Origin: Lachnospiraceae bacterium
GTDB taxonomy: Bacteria; Bacillota; Clostridia; Lachnospirales; Lachnospiraceae
Direction: 5' to 3'
Assembly (NCBI GenBank): GCA_017938405.1
Contig: JAGBBP010000014.1
Location: 143,034 to 207,033 of the forward strand
Length of the DNA: 64,000 bases
Shown here: piece after piece, positions 18,573-26,689 of the stretch
How the letters are laid out: each line of letters begins with the position of its first letter
Numbering within the stretch: the first letter of the stretch is position 1
The notes under the pieces: model-generated
Database searches by the model: none
Seen by the model: only the letters and a program-made list of their open reading frames with translations
Told to the model about the DNA's origin: nothing
Made by a program: the position numbers and the translations under genes

Positions 18573-19304
18573 TTATCTCTGTACTGCCTGTAACTCCGGC
18601 GAAACGCACACAGTCTTACGCTTTTTGTAGGTATGCTCCAATACTACCAAACCTAACCATGTTCCGCCAACAACCAGTCCTACAAACACAAGCGCTACCA
18701 GCCACCACGGCATTACATAGCCAACTACGGCATCTGCCACAAATCCCAGTTTCCCTTCAAATACTTCTCTTGCCACCGCGCATCCGAATGCCATCAATCC
18801 GAAGCAAAAGAGAAACAACGCGCTAAACCCGTTATAGCCCGATATTACCATGGACAGCACAAAAGCAACCCCAAAGCTCAGGAACATATCATCTAACATT
18901 GACACCTCACATAATTCCAGCGCCACACAAAGAAGCCGCATTCCCACTGCCGGAATCATGCAGATAGCAAGGGACACCAGCCGACTTACCACAAGGCCTT
19001 TTGTGAGCACTTGCTTTGCAAGCGGAACGCTTAACAGGCTTTTCCCCAGCATTGCCATGGCATTGCATTGATTTCCGAAATACGCACTGAAAATAAGGAA
19101 AAAGACTGCCGGAAAAACCGCAAGGGTAAGATGTTCGCTATTGGTAGATACCTCCCCTAACAATGCATCCACAATATATCCGCCACCCATCAGCATTGCC
19201 ACCGCAGAACAAAGCAGGATATAAACCGGATGCCAGCCGAAGGTTTTCCGGTATAGCTTCGTTCCTCTCATAAACTTCATTACACTCTTCCATTCACGTT
19301 CCAT
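18573..19304 (-). CDS. ABC-associated membrane protein (GntR/ABC locus 1)
   Basis: Predicted 243-residue membrane protein with about six helices and a basic C-terminus (HTYKKRKTVCVSPEL). The open frame runs much further upstream, but the ATG at 19304 is preceded by GAGG at 8 nt and removes a long overlap with the neighbour, so the shorter form is chosen. Its N-terminus is related to that of the following gene, which indicates duplication. Probably a permease component served by the ATPase encoded at 19906-20790. Function otherwise unknown. Confidence 0.68.
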   Translation of the reverse strand: MEREWKSVMKFMRGTKLYRKTFGWHPVYILLCSAVAMLMGGGYIVDALLGEVSTNSEHLTLAVFPAVFFLIFSAYFGNQCNAMAMLGKSLLSVPLAKQVLTKGLVVSRLVSLAICMIPAVGMRLLCVALELCEVSMLDDMFLSFGVAFVLSMVISGYNGFSALFLFCFGLMAFGCAVAREVFEGKLGFVADAVVGYVMPWWLVALVFVGLVVGGTWLGLVVLEHTYKKRKTVCVSPELQAVQR

Positions 19305-19309
19305 ACACA

Positions 19310-19894
19310 CTACCTCTCTTTCACCCAAAGCTTTCCTATATTCTGATAAAACCATACTTCTCCCAGTACAAACACTCCAACAGCCAACAGCATCCATGCC
19401 CAATGAACAGAAACCCACGGACGAAATCCCAAAAGGAACATCCCTGATATTATCACACAAAGCAGGATATAAGGATGTCTGTAGAACAGATGCGTACATA
19501 ACAAATACCCTAAAAACAGCGCATATAGAAAGCCTGCGCTCCCACAATCGTTTACCAACAGACGCAATCCTTCATAAAATAAAAACCAAACAGATGCGGT
19601 TGTCACAAGAAACAAATCCGCCACACACCAGCGCCTTTTTTCCTTTTCTGCCGTATGTGGCATACTGCGATAAAACGTATATCCCGGTCCTTTTCCCCGG
19701 AGCAACAAAATCCGCTCTTCATATAACATGAGCGCGGTAACCCCCAATGTCAGGAAAATCATGCGACAGATTGCTTCCAATACCGTATCCTCCCCAATCA
19801 TTGTACAGATTGGAAATAATATCACGGCGAACGTACCGGCCAACAAAAGAATCACCGGCTTTTTCATATTCAATTGCCAAACTAATTCCCTCAT
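19310..19894 (-). CDS. Small membrane protein (GntR/ABC locus 1)
   Basis: Predicted 194-residue membrane protein with about six hydrophobic stretches and few charges. It lies 11 nt downstream of the ATPase and 5 nt upstream of the next membrane gene, so it is co-transcribed with them. AGGAGGAG stands upstream of ATG 19894. I recognise no domain; it may be a third permease subunit or an accessory protein of the transporter. Confidence 0.65.
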   Translation of the reverse strand: MRELVWQLNMKKPVILLLAGTFAVILFPICTMIGEDTVLEAICRMIFLTLGVTALMLYEERILLLRGKGPGYTFYRSMPHTAEKEKRRWCVADLFLVTTASVWFLFYEGLRLLVNDCGSAGFLYALFLGYLLCTHLFYRHPYILLCVIISGMFLLGFRPWVSVHWAWMLLAVGVFVLGEVWFYQNIGKLWVKER

Positions 19895-19905
19895 CGTTTC
19901 TCCTC

Positions 19906-20790
19906 CTAGGAATTCTGCTGCTCCGCATAACGAAGCAGGAAAATACTGAGCTGCTGCAAATTCGGCGTTTCGACCACCGCTCCCGCTTTTTCCAGCTTCT
20001 CCTTTTCCTCTGCCTTTGCAAAGCCGAAGCAGGTACTCATATTCCGATCCTCTACCAGAAGGCTTCTCTGAATTTTATCAAAGGTAGCCCGTTCTCCCGA
20101 TACCAGAACATAGCGCTCACACAGCTCATTGACAAATCCGGACTCAATCACAGCGCCGTCATACATCAAAATCGCATAGTCCGTCACATTTTCCATATCC
20201 GCAATATTGTGGGTGGAGAACAAAATCGTCTTCTCTCCGTCGCCCTCTTCCAGATACTCTCTGAACTGTCCGCAAAGACGGTCACGCATCAGCGGATCAA
20301 GATTGGATCCCGGCTCGTCAAGTACCAAAAGCTCCGTATCTCTTGCAAATACTGCCGCCAGACGCAGACGGATACGGTTACCGTCGGACATCTTCATCAG
20401 GGTCTGCTTCCGCTCTCCCCGCTCTGCCACACCGTACTTCTTACAAAGCTCCCAATAACGTTCCTCATGAAATCCTTTAAAACCAAGCTGATTTGCCACA
20501 GCCACATCATACGGAGTCCAGCTCATCGGATACATTCCCTGTGCTGCCTGATACCCGATACGTTCCTTCGTCTCCCCTTCTTCAATATCCGTAATCTCAC
20601 CGAAATAGGTCACTTCTCCCTTACTCGGTGCCACAATTCCGCAAATCGTATCTAAAAGTGTGGTCTTACCGGCACCGTTGGCACCGATTAGCGCGGTGGA
20701 AAAACCCTTCGGTATTTCAAAATCCACCGGTCCAAGCGTAAACTTCTTATACTTTTTTACCAATCCCTTTGCAACAATTACACTATCCAT
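19906..20790 (-). CDS. ABC transporter ATP-binding protein (YtrB-like)
   Basis: ATPase subunit of 294 residues energising the membrane proteins encoded just downstream. Walker A is GANGAGKTT (residues 36-44), the Q-loop region IGYQAAQGMYP, Walker B LLVLDEPGSNLDP and the switch His in LFSTHNIAD. The signature reads MSDGN where LSGGQ is usual, keeping the Ser and one Gly; such variation is seen in ABC-2-type exporters. The C-terminal 70 residues form an extra domain. It follows the GntR gene by 10 nt, the order of YtrA/YtrB-type loci in Firmicutes. Confidence 0.87.
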   Translation of the reverse strand: MDSVIVAKGLVKKYKKFTLGPVDFEIPKGFSTALIGANGAGKTTLLDTICGIVAPSKGEVTYFGEITDIEEGETKERIGYQAAQGMYPMSWTPYDVAVANQLGFKGFHEERYWELCKKYGVAERGERKQTLMKMSDGNRIRLRLAAVFARDTELLVLDEPGSNLDPLMRDRLCGQFREYLEEGDGEKTILFSTHNIADMENVTDYAILMYDGAVIESGFVNELCERYVLVSGERATFDKIQRSLLVEDRNMSTCFGFAKAEEKEKLEKAGAVVETPNLQQLSIFLLRYAEQQNS

Positions 20791-20800
20791 TTTTCTCTCC

Positions 20801-21169
20801 TCACTCCGCGTGATCCAACACGGTAATCAAATCTTTTACTTCCTCTACGGTCATTCCGATTGTTTTCGCAGCCTCTAACGCCTCCAACAGGTGATTCTCC
20901 ACTTCCCGGAGTCTCTGCTCCCGTATCATGGCAGTATCCTGTGGATTTACCACAAAACCTTTGCCCTGTACCGAGGTTACCAGTCCTTCCGCACAAAGCT
21001 CTTCGTAAGCCTTCATGGTAGTAATCACACTAATTTTCAAATCCTTCGCCAGTCCTCTGATGCTTGGAAGATACTCTCCCGCGGTAAGCTTCCCGCTTAG
21101 AATCTCTTCCTTTAGCTGCATCGCTATCTGTTTATAAATCGGAATTTCTGAGTTTTGCAGAATCTTCAT
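20801..21169 (-). CDS. GntR-family repressor, YtrA subfamily
   Basis: Regulator of 122 residues: an N-terminal winged helix-turn-helix (PIYKQIAMQLKEEILSGKL through PSIRGLAKDLKISVITTMKAYEEL) and a short C-terminal helical dimerisation region typical of YtrA. It is the first gene of the ABC locus and lies just downstream of a promoter carrying two palindromes (21190-21239), so self-repression is very likely. AGGAGG precedes ATG 21169 by 6 nt. The inducer is unknown; in Bacillus the YtrA regulon responds to wall-active antibiotics. Confidence 0.88.
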   Translation of the reverse strand: MKILQNSEIPIYKQIAMQLKEEILSGKLTAGEYLPSIRGLAKDLKISVITTMKAYEELCAEGLVTSVQGKGFVVNPQDTAMIREQRLREVENHLLEALEAAKTIGMTVEEVKDLITVLDHAE

Positions 21170-21189
21170 AAGACACCTCCTACCCTCAA

Positions 21190-21239
21190 CTGTTCATATC
21201 AGATATGAACAGTATATACTGTTATAAACAGTTTGTCAA
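21190..21239 (-). promoter_or_regulatory. Promoter and putative GntR operators of ABC locus 1
   Basis: On the minus strand: -35 TTGACA (21234-21239), 17-nt spacer, -10 TATACT (21211-21216). A perfect palindrome ACTGTT-ATA-AACAGT (21218-21232) fills the spacer, and a second perfect 11-1-11 palindrome, CTGTTCATATC-A-GATATGAACAG (21190-21212), overlaps the -10 box and the predicted start site. These are well placed for binding by the GntR protein encoded next. Confidence 0.85.
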
Positions 21240-21284
21240 TCCATTTTATATTTTTTTCTTTTCAAATTTTGCATAACAAAAAAA

Positions 21285-21320
21285 TGTGTCATTTACGACA
21301 TTTTTCTCGTAAATGACACA
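21285..21320 (-). terminator. Intrinsic terminator after metA
   Basis: Perfect 14-bp stem TGTGTCATTTACGA/TCGTAAATGACACA with an 8-nt loop. On the minus strand it is followed by seven T. It ends the rluF-ligA-metA transcript. Confidence 0.92.
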
Positions 21321-21342
21321 TCTCTGTATTTGTATTATTCTC

Positions 21343-22248
21343 CTACCACTCATACGGCGTATTCTGATATACGTAATAATTTAACCAATTACTGTAAAGT
21401 GCATTGGCATGAGATCGCCACATAAGAAGCGGCTTCTTCTCCGGGTCGTTTTCCGGATAGTAATTCACCGGAATATCCGGGTTGATGCCTTTTGCCACAT
21501 CCCGCTTGTACTCCTTATCCAAGGTCAGGCGATCGTACTCCGGATGTCCCAGAACAAAAATATTCTTTCCGCCTTCCGCCAGCAAAATAAAGTAACCGGC
21601 TTCGTCACTTTCCGCAAGCACCGTAAACTTACCGCTCTTTTCCACATCCTCCTTTGAAATACCGGTATAACGGGAATGCGGCGCATAAAACTCGTCGTCA
21701 AAGCCGCGGACAAGTGGCTCCTTGCGGTTTAACACCCGATGACGATATACACCGGAAAGCTTAGAAGAAAGCATCTCCTTGTGCACCCCGTAATGATGGA
21801 ACAGCCCGGCCTGGGCACCCCAACAAATATGAAGGGTGGAGGTCACATTGGTCTCGGACCAGTCCATAATCTGCACAAGTTCCTCCCAATACGCCACATC
21901 TTCAAACGCCATTTGCTCTACCGGTGCACCGGTGATAATCAGACCGTCAAACTTCTTCTCTTTTACATCATCAAAAGTCATATAAAACTGCTCCAGATGG
22001 CTAAGTGGTGTATTGGTTCCCACATAACTTGCCGTTGTCAAAAAGGTTACTTCAATCTGAAGTGGCGTATTGGAAAAACTACGGAGAAGCTGTAACTCCG
22101 TATCTTCCTTTAACGGCATCAAATTTAAAATTGCGATACGTAGCGGACGAATATCCTGGGTCATAGCACGACTCTCATCCATAACAAATATGTTCTCCGC
22201 TTCCAATATTTTCTTTGCAGGTAAAAAATTACTTACTTTAACAGGCAT
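21343..22248 (-). CDS. metAA: Homoserine O-acetyltransferase, MetA family
   Basis: Acylates the hydroxyl of homoserine, the first committed step of methionine synthesis. The 301-residue protein has the MetA layout with PLRIAILNLMPLKEDTE near the start, the catalytic-cysteine motif HICWGAQAGLFHHYG and the His/Glu pair GHPEYD. Residue 111 is Glu (in TGAPVE); family work shows that Glu here favours acetyl-CoA and Gly, as in E. coli, favours succinyl-CoA. ATG 22248 was chosen for length and homology. Its start lies 2 nt from the stop of ligA, so it is translated from the ligA transcript; no SAM riboswitch or T-box was seen. Confidence 0.92.
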   Translation of the reverse strand: MPVKVSNFLPAKKILEAENIFVMDESRAMTQDIRPLRIAILNLMPLKEDTELQLLRSFSNTPLQIEVTFLTTASYVGTNTPLSHLEQFYMTFDDVKEKKFDGLIITGAPVEQMAFEDVAYWEELVQIMDWSETNVTSTLHICWGAQAGLFHHYGVHKEMLSSKLSGVYRHRVLNRKEPLVRGFDDEFYAPHSRYTGISKEDVEKSGKFTVLAESDEAGYFILLAEGGKNIFVLGHPEYDRLTLDKEYKRDVAKGINPDIPVNYYPENDPEKKPLLMWRSHANALYSNWLNYYVYQNTPYEW

Positions 22249-22249
22249 A

Positions 22250-24220
22250 TTATTCTTCCTTTCCTCCCGCCAACAAAAGGAATTCCTCTTCCGTAATGAC
22301 AGGTACATTTAATTCTCTTGCTGTTTTATTTTTCGACGACTGGGATGTGGCATCATTGTTAATCAAATAATCGGTCTTTGCGGATACACTGCCGGCCACT
22401 TTGCCGCCCCGTTCCTCGATAAACGCTTTCAGTGCGGAACGTCCGTCAAACTGAAAAACCTTTCCGGTAATCACAAAGGTCTTTCCGGCAATTGCAGACT
22501 CCAGCGTTGTCGCCGGTCGTTCCAGGGTCACAAGAGAAAGCAATTCCTCCGCTTCTGCCCGGTTCTTCTCCAATGCAAAATACTCCACAAACGCTTCCGC
22601 AATCACCTCACCAATGCCTTCTACCGTCACCAGTTCCTCTGCCGTAGCATTCATGACACGTTCAATGTCTTCTTCAAAGGAACGGCAAATCACCTTTGCG
22701 GTAGATACGCCGATATTCGGTACGCCCAGAGCGTACAAAAATCTCGCCGGTGTAATGGTTCTTGCCGCCTCCACGGAGGCGATCAGATTTGCATAGGATT
22801 TCTCTCCGAATCCCTCCATTGTAGTAATGGTTTCTTTATGGTCAGGGAGCCGGAACAAATCTGCCGCCTTCGTAATAATCTTTTCGTTTAAGAACTTCTC
22901 GATGGTTGCTTCCGACAAACCTTCGATATTCATAGCATCTCTGGTTACAAAATGGACAATGGATTTTACCTTCTTCGCCGGACACTCTGCGTTAACACAG
23001 TACAGAGATTTAACTTCATTTTCAATCTTAAGGTTTGTCTGTTCCCCGCACACCGGACAACACACCGGAGGCTTTGCGGTACCGCTCTTTGTCAGATTTG
23101 CCGCTATCTGCGGGATTATCATATTGGCCTTGTATACCTGTACCGTATCTCCGATACCGAGGGCAAGGCTTTCCATAATGCTTACGTTGTGAATGCTGGC
23201 CCGGGATACCGTAGTTCCCTCCAATTCCACCGGAGCAAAAATTGCCACCGGATTGATAAGCCCGGTTCTGGATGCACTCCACTCGATTTCCAGAAGCTCC
23301 GTCTCCGCAATCTCATCCGCCCACTTAAATGCAATGGAATCCCGCGGAAACTTTGCGGTTCTGCCGAGACTGTTGGCAAACGCAATATCATCAAAGGTCA
23401 GCACCAGACCGTCCGACGGGAAATCGTTTTCCGGAAGCTTCGCTTCCATTTTACCGATTTGTTCTACAACTGTCTCCGGAGTTGCGAGTACATGCTCCAC
23501 ACAGGTAAAGCCCTGTTTTTCCAGAAAGTCCATCTGCTGGCTTCTGGTGGAAAACTGCAAATCATCCTCTGCCGTTACCAGTGTATACGCATAAAACAAT
23601 ACATTTCTTTGGGCCGTAATTTCGTTATTTAACTGACGTACCGTACCGCTGCAAAGATTTCGCGGATTCTTATACTTTGCCTCCGCTTCCGCAATCTCCC
23701 CGTTAATCCGCTCAAACTCGGAATAGGTAATAATTGCCTCGCCTCGCACCGTTAATCTTCCCTTATACGGAATCGTAAGCGGTACATTTTTATATACTTT
23801 TACGTTATTTGTAATAATTTCTCCGATTTCACCGTTCCCCCGGGTTACGCCCTTGACCAGCTCTCCGTTCTCGTAGGTTAGCACATTAGTAAGACCGTCT
23901 AACTTCCAGGACAAAACGCCTGTTCTTCCCTGCAACCAATCCACCAGCGACTCCCGATCCTTTGTCTTATCCAAAGACAGCATCGGGGCGGCGTGGGCCT
24001 CCTTCGGCAGCTCACTGACAATTTCATATCCTACCTTTACCGTCGGGCTGTCCGCCAGTACAATGCCGGTTTCTTTCTCCAGTTCCACCAGTTCATCATA
24101 CAACGCATCATATTCGTAATTACTCATAATTTCGGAACTATCCTGATAATATGCCTTTGACGCCTCTTTTAAGATGCGGTGCAACTCACGCATATGTTCC
24201 ATCTGTTTTGTTTCTCCCAT
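22250..24220 (-). CDS. ligA: NAD-dependent DNA ligase
   Basis: Seals nicks in DNA during replication and repair using NAD+. The 656-residue protein has the adenylation domain with the active-site Lys106 in SWKLDG, an OB domain, a four-cysteine zinc finger (CPVC...CVNAEC), helix-hairpin-helix repeats (EGFGEKS, EGIGEVIAEAF) and a C-terminal BRCT domain (GKTFVITGKVFQFDGRS). The segment after the lysine reads TRGNGEIGE where TRGDG is common. ATG 24220 has AGGAAGG 9 nt upstream; ATG 24229 is too close to it. Gene order rluF-ligA-metA suggests an operon. Confidence 0.94.
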   Translation of the reverse strand: MGETKQMEHMRELHRILKEASKAYYQDSSEIMSNYEYDALYDELVELEKETGIVLADSPTVKVGYEIVSELPKEAHAAPMLSLDKTKDRESLVDWLQGRTGVLSWKLDGLTNVLTYENGELVKGVTRGNGEIGEIITNNVKVYKNVPLTIPYKGRLTVRGEAIITYSEFERINGEIAEAEAKYKNPRNLCSGTVRQLNNEITAQRNVLFYAYTLVTAEDDLQFSTRSQQMDFLEKQGFTCVEHVLATPETVVEQIGKMEAKLPENDFPSDGLVLTFDDIAFANSLGRTAKFPRDSIAFKWADEIAETELLEIEWSASRTGLINPVAIFAPVELEGTTVSRASIHNVSIMESLALGIGDTVQVYKANMIIPQIAANLTKSGTAKPPVCCPVCGEQTNLKIENEVKSLYCVNAECPAKKVKSIVHFVTRDAMNIEGLSEATIEKFLNEKIITKAADLFRLPDHKETITTMEGFGEKSYANLIASVEAARTITPARFLYALGVPNIGVSTAKVICRSFEEDIERVMNATAEELVTVEGIGEVIAEAFVEYFALEKNRAEAEELLSLVTLERPATTLESAIAGKTFVITGKVFQFDGRSALKAFIEERGGKVAGSVSAKTDYLINNDATSQSSKNKTARELNVPVITEEEFLLLAGGKEE

Positions 24221-24296
24221 AATCGACATCCTTCCTTTTCGACCGTCTTACCCTTCCGAAAATCTTTCGAGCAGATACAGCCGACTCAGCAAAACG

Positions 24297-25211
24297 TTAC
24301 GCTTTTCTGTAATTATTCACGCCTCTTCTTTCCCCCTCCGGTCTTCTGCTTCCCACTCTTCCGGAGTTCTCTCTGTCCGTACGACCTTCTGTATCGGCCG
24401 CTTTCTTTTCTTTCGGAGCGGCATAGGTAACACAGCCTTCGCTTTTCGACGCATCATGCAGCACCGGCGTATTGGAAGACTTCCGAATCAAGCTCTGCAG
24501 CTCTGAAAGCTCCTGTGGGGTCAGTTTACGGTAATCTCCGAGCTTCAAATGCCCCAAACGGATATTCATAATTCGTACTCTCTGTAAGTGTACCACGCGA
24601 TAACCGAAATACTCGCACATACGGCGAATCTGACGATTCAATCCCTGGGTCAGGATTACTTTGAAACGATACTTGTCCAAAGCTTCAATCTTACACGGTC
24701 TGGTGACGGTGTCCAGAATCGGCACCCCGCCTGCCATACCCTGCAAAAACTCCTTGGTAATCATTTTATTCACTTTTACGATATATTCCTTCTCGTGATA
24801 ATTTCCGGCACGAAGAATCTTATTTACGATATCACCGTCATTCGTTAGAAGAAGCAGTCCTTCCGAATCCTTGTCCAGACGACCGATCGGGTAGATACGT
24901 TTTCCGTAGTTTACAAAATCCACTACATTATCCGGTTCTCTCTTATCACTGGTGCAAACAATGCCTCTCGGCTTGTTCAGCGCTAAAAGTACCAAGTCCT
25001 CTTCTTTTTTCAGCTCTTTACCGTTGAAGATAACGCTCTGGCCCGGAAGCACCCTGCTCCCCATGACCGCACGCTCTCCGTCGATAAATACTTTTCCCTC
25101 TTCAATAAAACCGTCCGCAGCTCGTCTCGAACACACACCCGCATCCGCCAGGTACTTATTGATTCTTACACCTTCCGCAACTTCATCCGCTGCAAATTTT
25201 TTTGCTTTCAT
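24297..25211 (-). CDS. rluF: 23S rRNA pseudouridine synthase, RluF type
   Basis: Pseudouridine synthase of 304 residues with an N-terminal S4 domain (INKYLADAGVCSRRAAD) and the catalytic domain with IGRLDKDSEGLLLLTNDG; the catalytic Asp is residue 113. The motif QGLNRQIRRMCEYFGY marks the RluF group, which modifies U2604 of 23S rRNA. The C-terminus is a charged, low-complexity tail. Of three consecutive ATG codons, 25211 has AGGAGG 6 nt upstream. It follows the tRNA-Arg terminator by about 25 nt and lies 76 nt upstream of ligA. Confidence 0.88.
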   Translation of the reverse strand: MKAKKFAADEVAEGVRINKYLADAGVCSRRAADGFIEEGKVFIDGERAVMGSRVLPGQSVIFNGKELKKEEDLVLLALNKPRGIVCTSDKREPDNVVDFVNYGKRIYPIGRLDKDSEGLLLLTNDGDIVNKILRAGNYHEKEYIVKVNKMITKEFLQGMAGGVPILDTVTRPCKIEALDKYRFKVILTQGLNRQIRRMCEYFGYRVVHLQRVRIMNIRLGHLKLGDYRKLTPQELSELQSLIRKSSNTPVLHDASKSEGCVTYAAPKEKKAADTEGRTDRENSGRVGSRRPEGERRGVNNYRKA

Positions 25212-25235
25212 CATCATCCTCCTAAAATAAAGAAA

Positions 25236-25267
25236 GAGCCCTTCCACGTCTGAGTACGGAAAAGCTC
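25236..25267 (-). terminator. Intrinsic terminator after tRNA-Arg
   Basis: A 10-bp stem GAGCTTTTCC/GGAAGGGCTC (minus strand, two G-T pairs) with a 12-nt loop is followed by TTTCTTTATTT. It lies between the tRNA and the rluF ribosome site, so read-through past it would supply the rluF operon. Confidence 0.75.
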
Positions 25268-25324
25268 CTGTCGCACTGCCCTCCCGGCAAAACGCAATTC
25301 ATCTTCTATGAAACAAAGAAAAAA

Positions 25325-25398
25325 TGCATCTGAAGGGACTCGAACCCCCGCTAACATGGTTCCGGAAACCATTGCTCTATCCACTGAGCTACAGATGC
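25325..25398 (-). tRNA. tRNA-Arg (anticodon CCG)
   Basis: A 74-nt cloverleaf: acceptor GCATCTG/CAGATGC, D-arm GCTCAGTGGATAGAGC, anticodon stem ATGGT/ACCAT with loop TTCCGGA, and T-loop TTCGAGT. The anticodon CCG reads the arginine codon CGG. The 3' CCA is not encoded (the discriminator A is followed by T's), so it must be added by the CCA enzyme. It has its own promoter (25408-25436) and terminator. Confidence 0.95.
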
Positions 25399-25407
25399 AA
25401 TACTGAT

Positions 25408-25436
25408 ATTATATCCAATTAACAGCAATTGGTCAA
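25408..25436 (-). promoter_or_regulatory. Promoter of tRNA-Arg
   Basis: Minus strand -35 TTGACC (25431-25436), 17-nt spacer, -10 TATAAT (25408-25413); the -10 box is 9 bp from the first tRNA base. A strong sigma-A-type promoter that is probably the main source of the tRNA. Confidence 0.82.
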
Positions 25437-25446
25437 GTAGAAACAG

Positions 25447-25475
25447 TTGATTTTCTTCAAAATTTTTGGTATGAT
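25447..25475 (+). promoter_or_regulatory. Promoter of the secreted protein gene at 25515
   Basis: Plus strand -35 TTGATT (25447-25452), 17-nt spacer, -10 TATGAT (25470-25475). It is 40 bp ahead of the start codon at 25515 and runs opposite to the tRNA promoter. Confidence 0.65.
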
Positions 25476-25514
25476 AAGTAAGGTGTGTAAAATAATGTAA
25501 AGGATGGTATTAAA

Positions 25515-26627
25515 ATGAAATTTAAACGTTATATTATGGCGTTTTGTAGTTCGGCACTTGTTTTCGGATTATCTCTTTTCCTTTCTCCGCATGCCAAACC
25601 TACCGTAACAACAGATACCTCTCCTACTGCAACGGCAGCTCCTACCGCCACTCCGGCACCTACCTTTCCGGTAGCAACCAAAGCCCCAACACCTGCCTTG
25701 GAAGCTACTCCGAGTCCGGAACCGACTGTTACCGAGCCGCCGGAACAAAAGCTCCCGTACGGTCTTGTGGACGATGAATTGTCCAAACCGGTTACCGGCG
25801 TAAGCGAGTTAGTTACCGCATATATCCAAGCTTATTACAGCAATGATACGGATACAATTTCTTCTCTTGTGTCGGATCCGTCTCTCGTAGATACGGCAGC
25901 CATAGAAAAAGCTTCCGCCAACATTAAAAATGTAGAAAATATCGAACTGTACAAAAATCCGGGAATTAACGGCACATACAACATTGTATACGCATCCTAT
26001 TCCCTTTATTACAAGGACCTGCAACTTTACGTCCCGCAGTTTTCCGAATACTATGTCAAACGGCTCCCGGACGGTTCATTCCGAATTCAGAACACACCGT
26101 TTTCCGAGAAGACAGAAGCAGCTTTTTTACAAGCACGCAAGACCGAAGTGGTACAAAATCTTGCCATCACTTCTTTGATTCGCCGCTACCATACCGCATG
26201 TCTTGTTGTAAGCGAACCGCTTTTGGAACAATGTGTAACGGATGCCGGCTATTTGAATATAACATATTTATCCTCCCGCTATTCCGTTACAGAGAATTTT
26301 TCGGATTATAACTTTATCCTGTATCCGGGAATCAACGAATTTGATTATATTGTTTTTGTAACCCACAGCGAGAAAATTGTTTTTTCCGACACCCCTGCTC
26401 CGTGTATGGAATATTACTATGTAGATGTAGATGATACCTCCGGTCTTCCGCGTATCTATCTTGGAATTACGTCTTTGGATACGGATGCCTATTGTGCCGC
26501 CGTCATCCAAAATGAAGAGATTCAGGAGCTGGCAAAGCAAACCAATAACGATATGTTGGAAGCCCTTCGAACCGATGATGATTTACAGGAATTTTATGAA
26601 CTTCTTGTTTCCAACGCTTCCGAATAA
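25515..26627 (+). CDS. Secreted or membrane-anchored protein of unknown function with Pro/Thr-rich linker
   Basis: A 370-residue protein with one N-terminal hydrophobic segment (MAFCSSALVFGLSLFLS), which can act as a signal peptide or anchor, then a Thr/Pro/Ala-rich linker of about 50 residues and a globular part. The globular part includes a likely NTF2-like stretch (VTAYIQAYYSNDTDTISSLVSD), a shape seen in many Clostridial exported proteins. There is no lipobox, so I do not call it a lipoprotein. It is a single-gene unit with its own promoter and terminator (26650-26681). I do not recognise a named family. Confidence 0.72.
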   Translation: MKFKRYIMAFCSSALVFGLSLFLSPHAKPTVTTDTSPTATAAPTATPAPTFPVATKAPTPALEATPSPEPTVTEPPEQKLPYGLVDDELSKPVTGVSELVTAYIQAYYSNDTDTISSLVSDPSLVDTAAIEKASANIKNVENIELYKNPGINGTYNIVYASYSLYYKDLQLYVPQFSEYYVKRLPDGSFRIQNTPFSEKTEAAFLQARKTEVVQNLAITSLIRRYHTACLVVSEPLLEQCVTDAGYLNITYLSSRYSVTENFSDYNFILYPGINEFDYIVFVTHSEKIVFSDTPAPCMEYYYVDVDDTSGLPRIYLGITSLDTDAYCAAVIQNEEIQELAKQTNNDMLEALRTDDDLQEFYELLVSNASE

Positions 26628-26649
26628 TACATAACCTTAAGAAATTCGT

Positions 26650-26681
26650 CCCCGGTGACTTCCCACAGGCAGTCACCGGGG
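26650..26681 (+). terminator. Intrinsic terminator between convergent genes
   Basis: Perfect 11-bp GC-rich stem CCCCGGTGACT/AGTCACCGGGG with a 10-nt loop, followed by ATTTTGTTTT on the plus strand. It ends the secreted-protein gene and may also serve the convergent DUF5688-like gene. Confidence 0.9.
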
Positions 26682-26689
26682 ATTTTGTT

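Noticed and set aside
22249..25320. SAM riboswitch or T-box for metA
   Set aside because: None seen upstream of metA, ligA or rluF.
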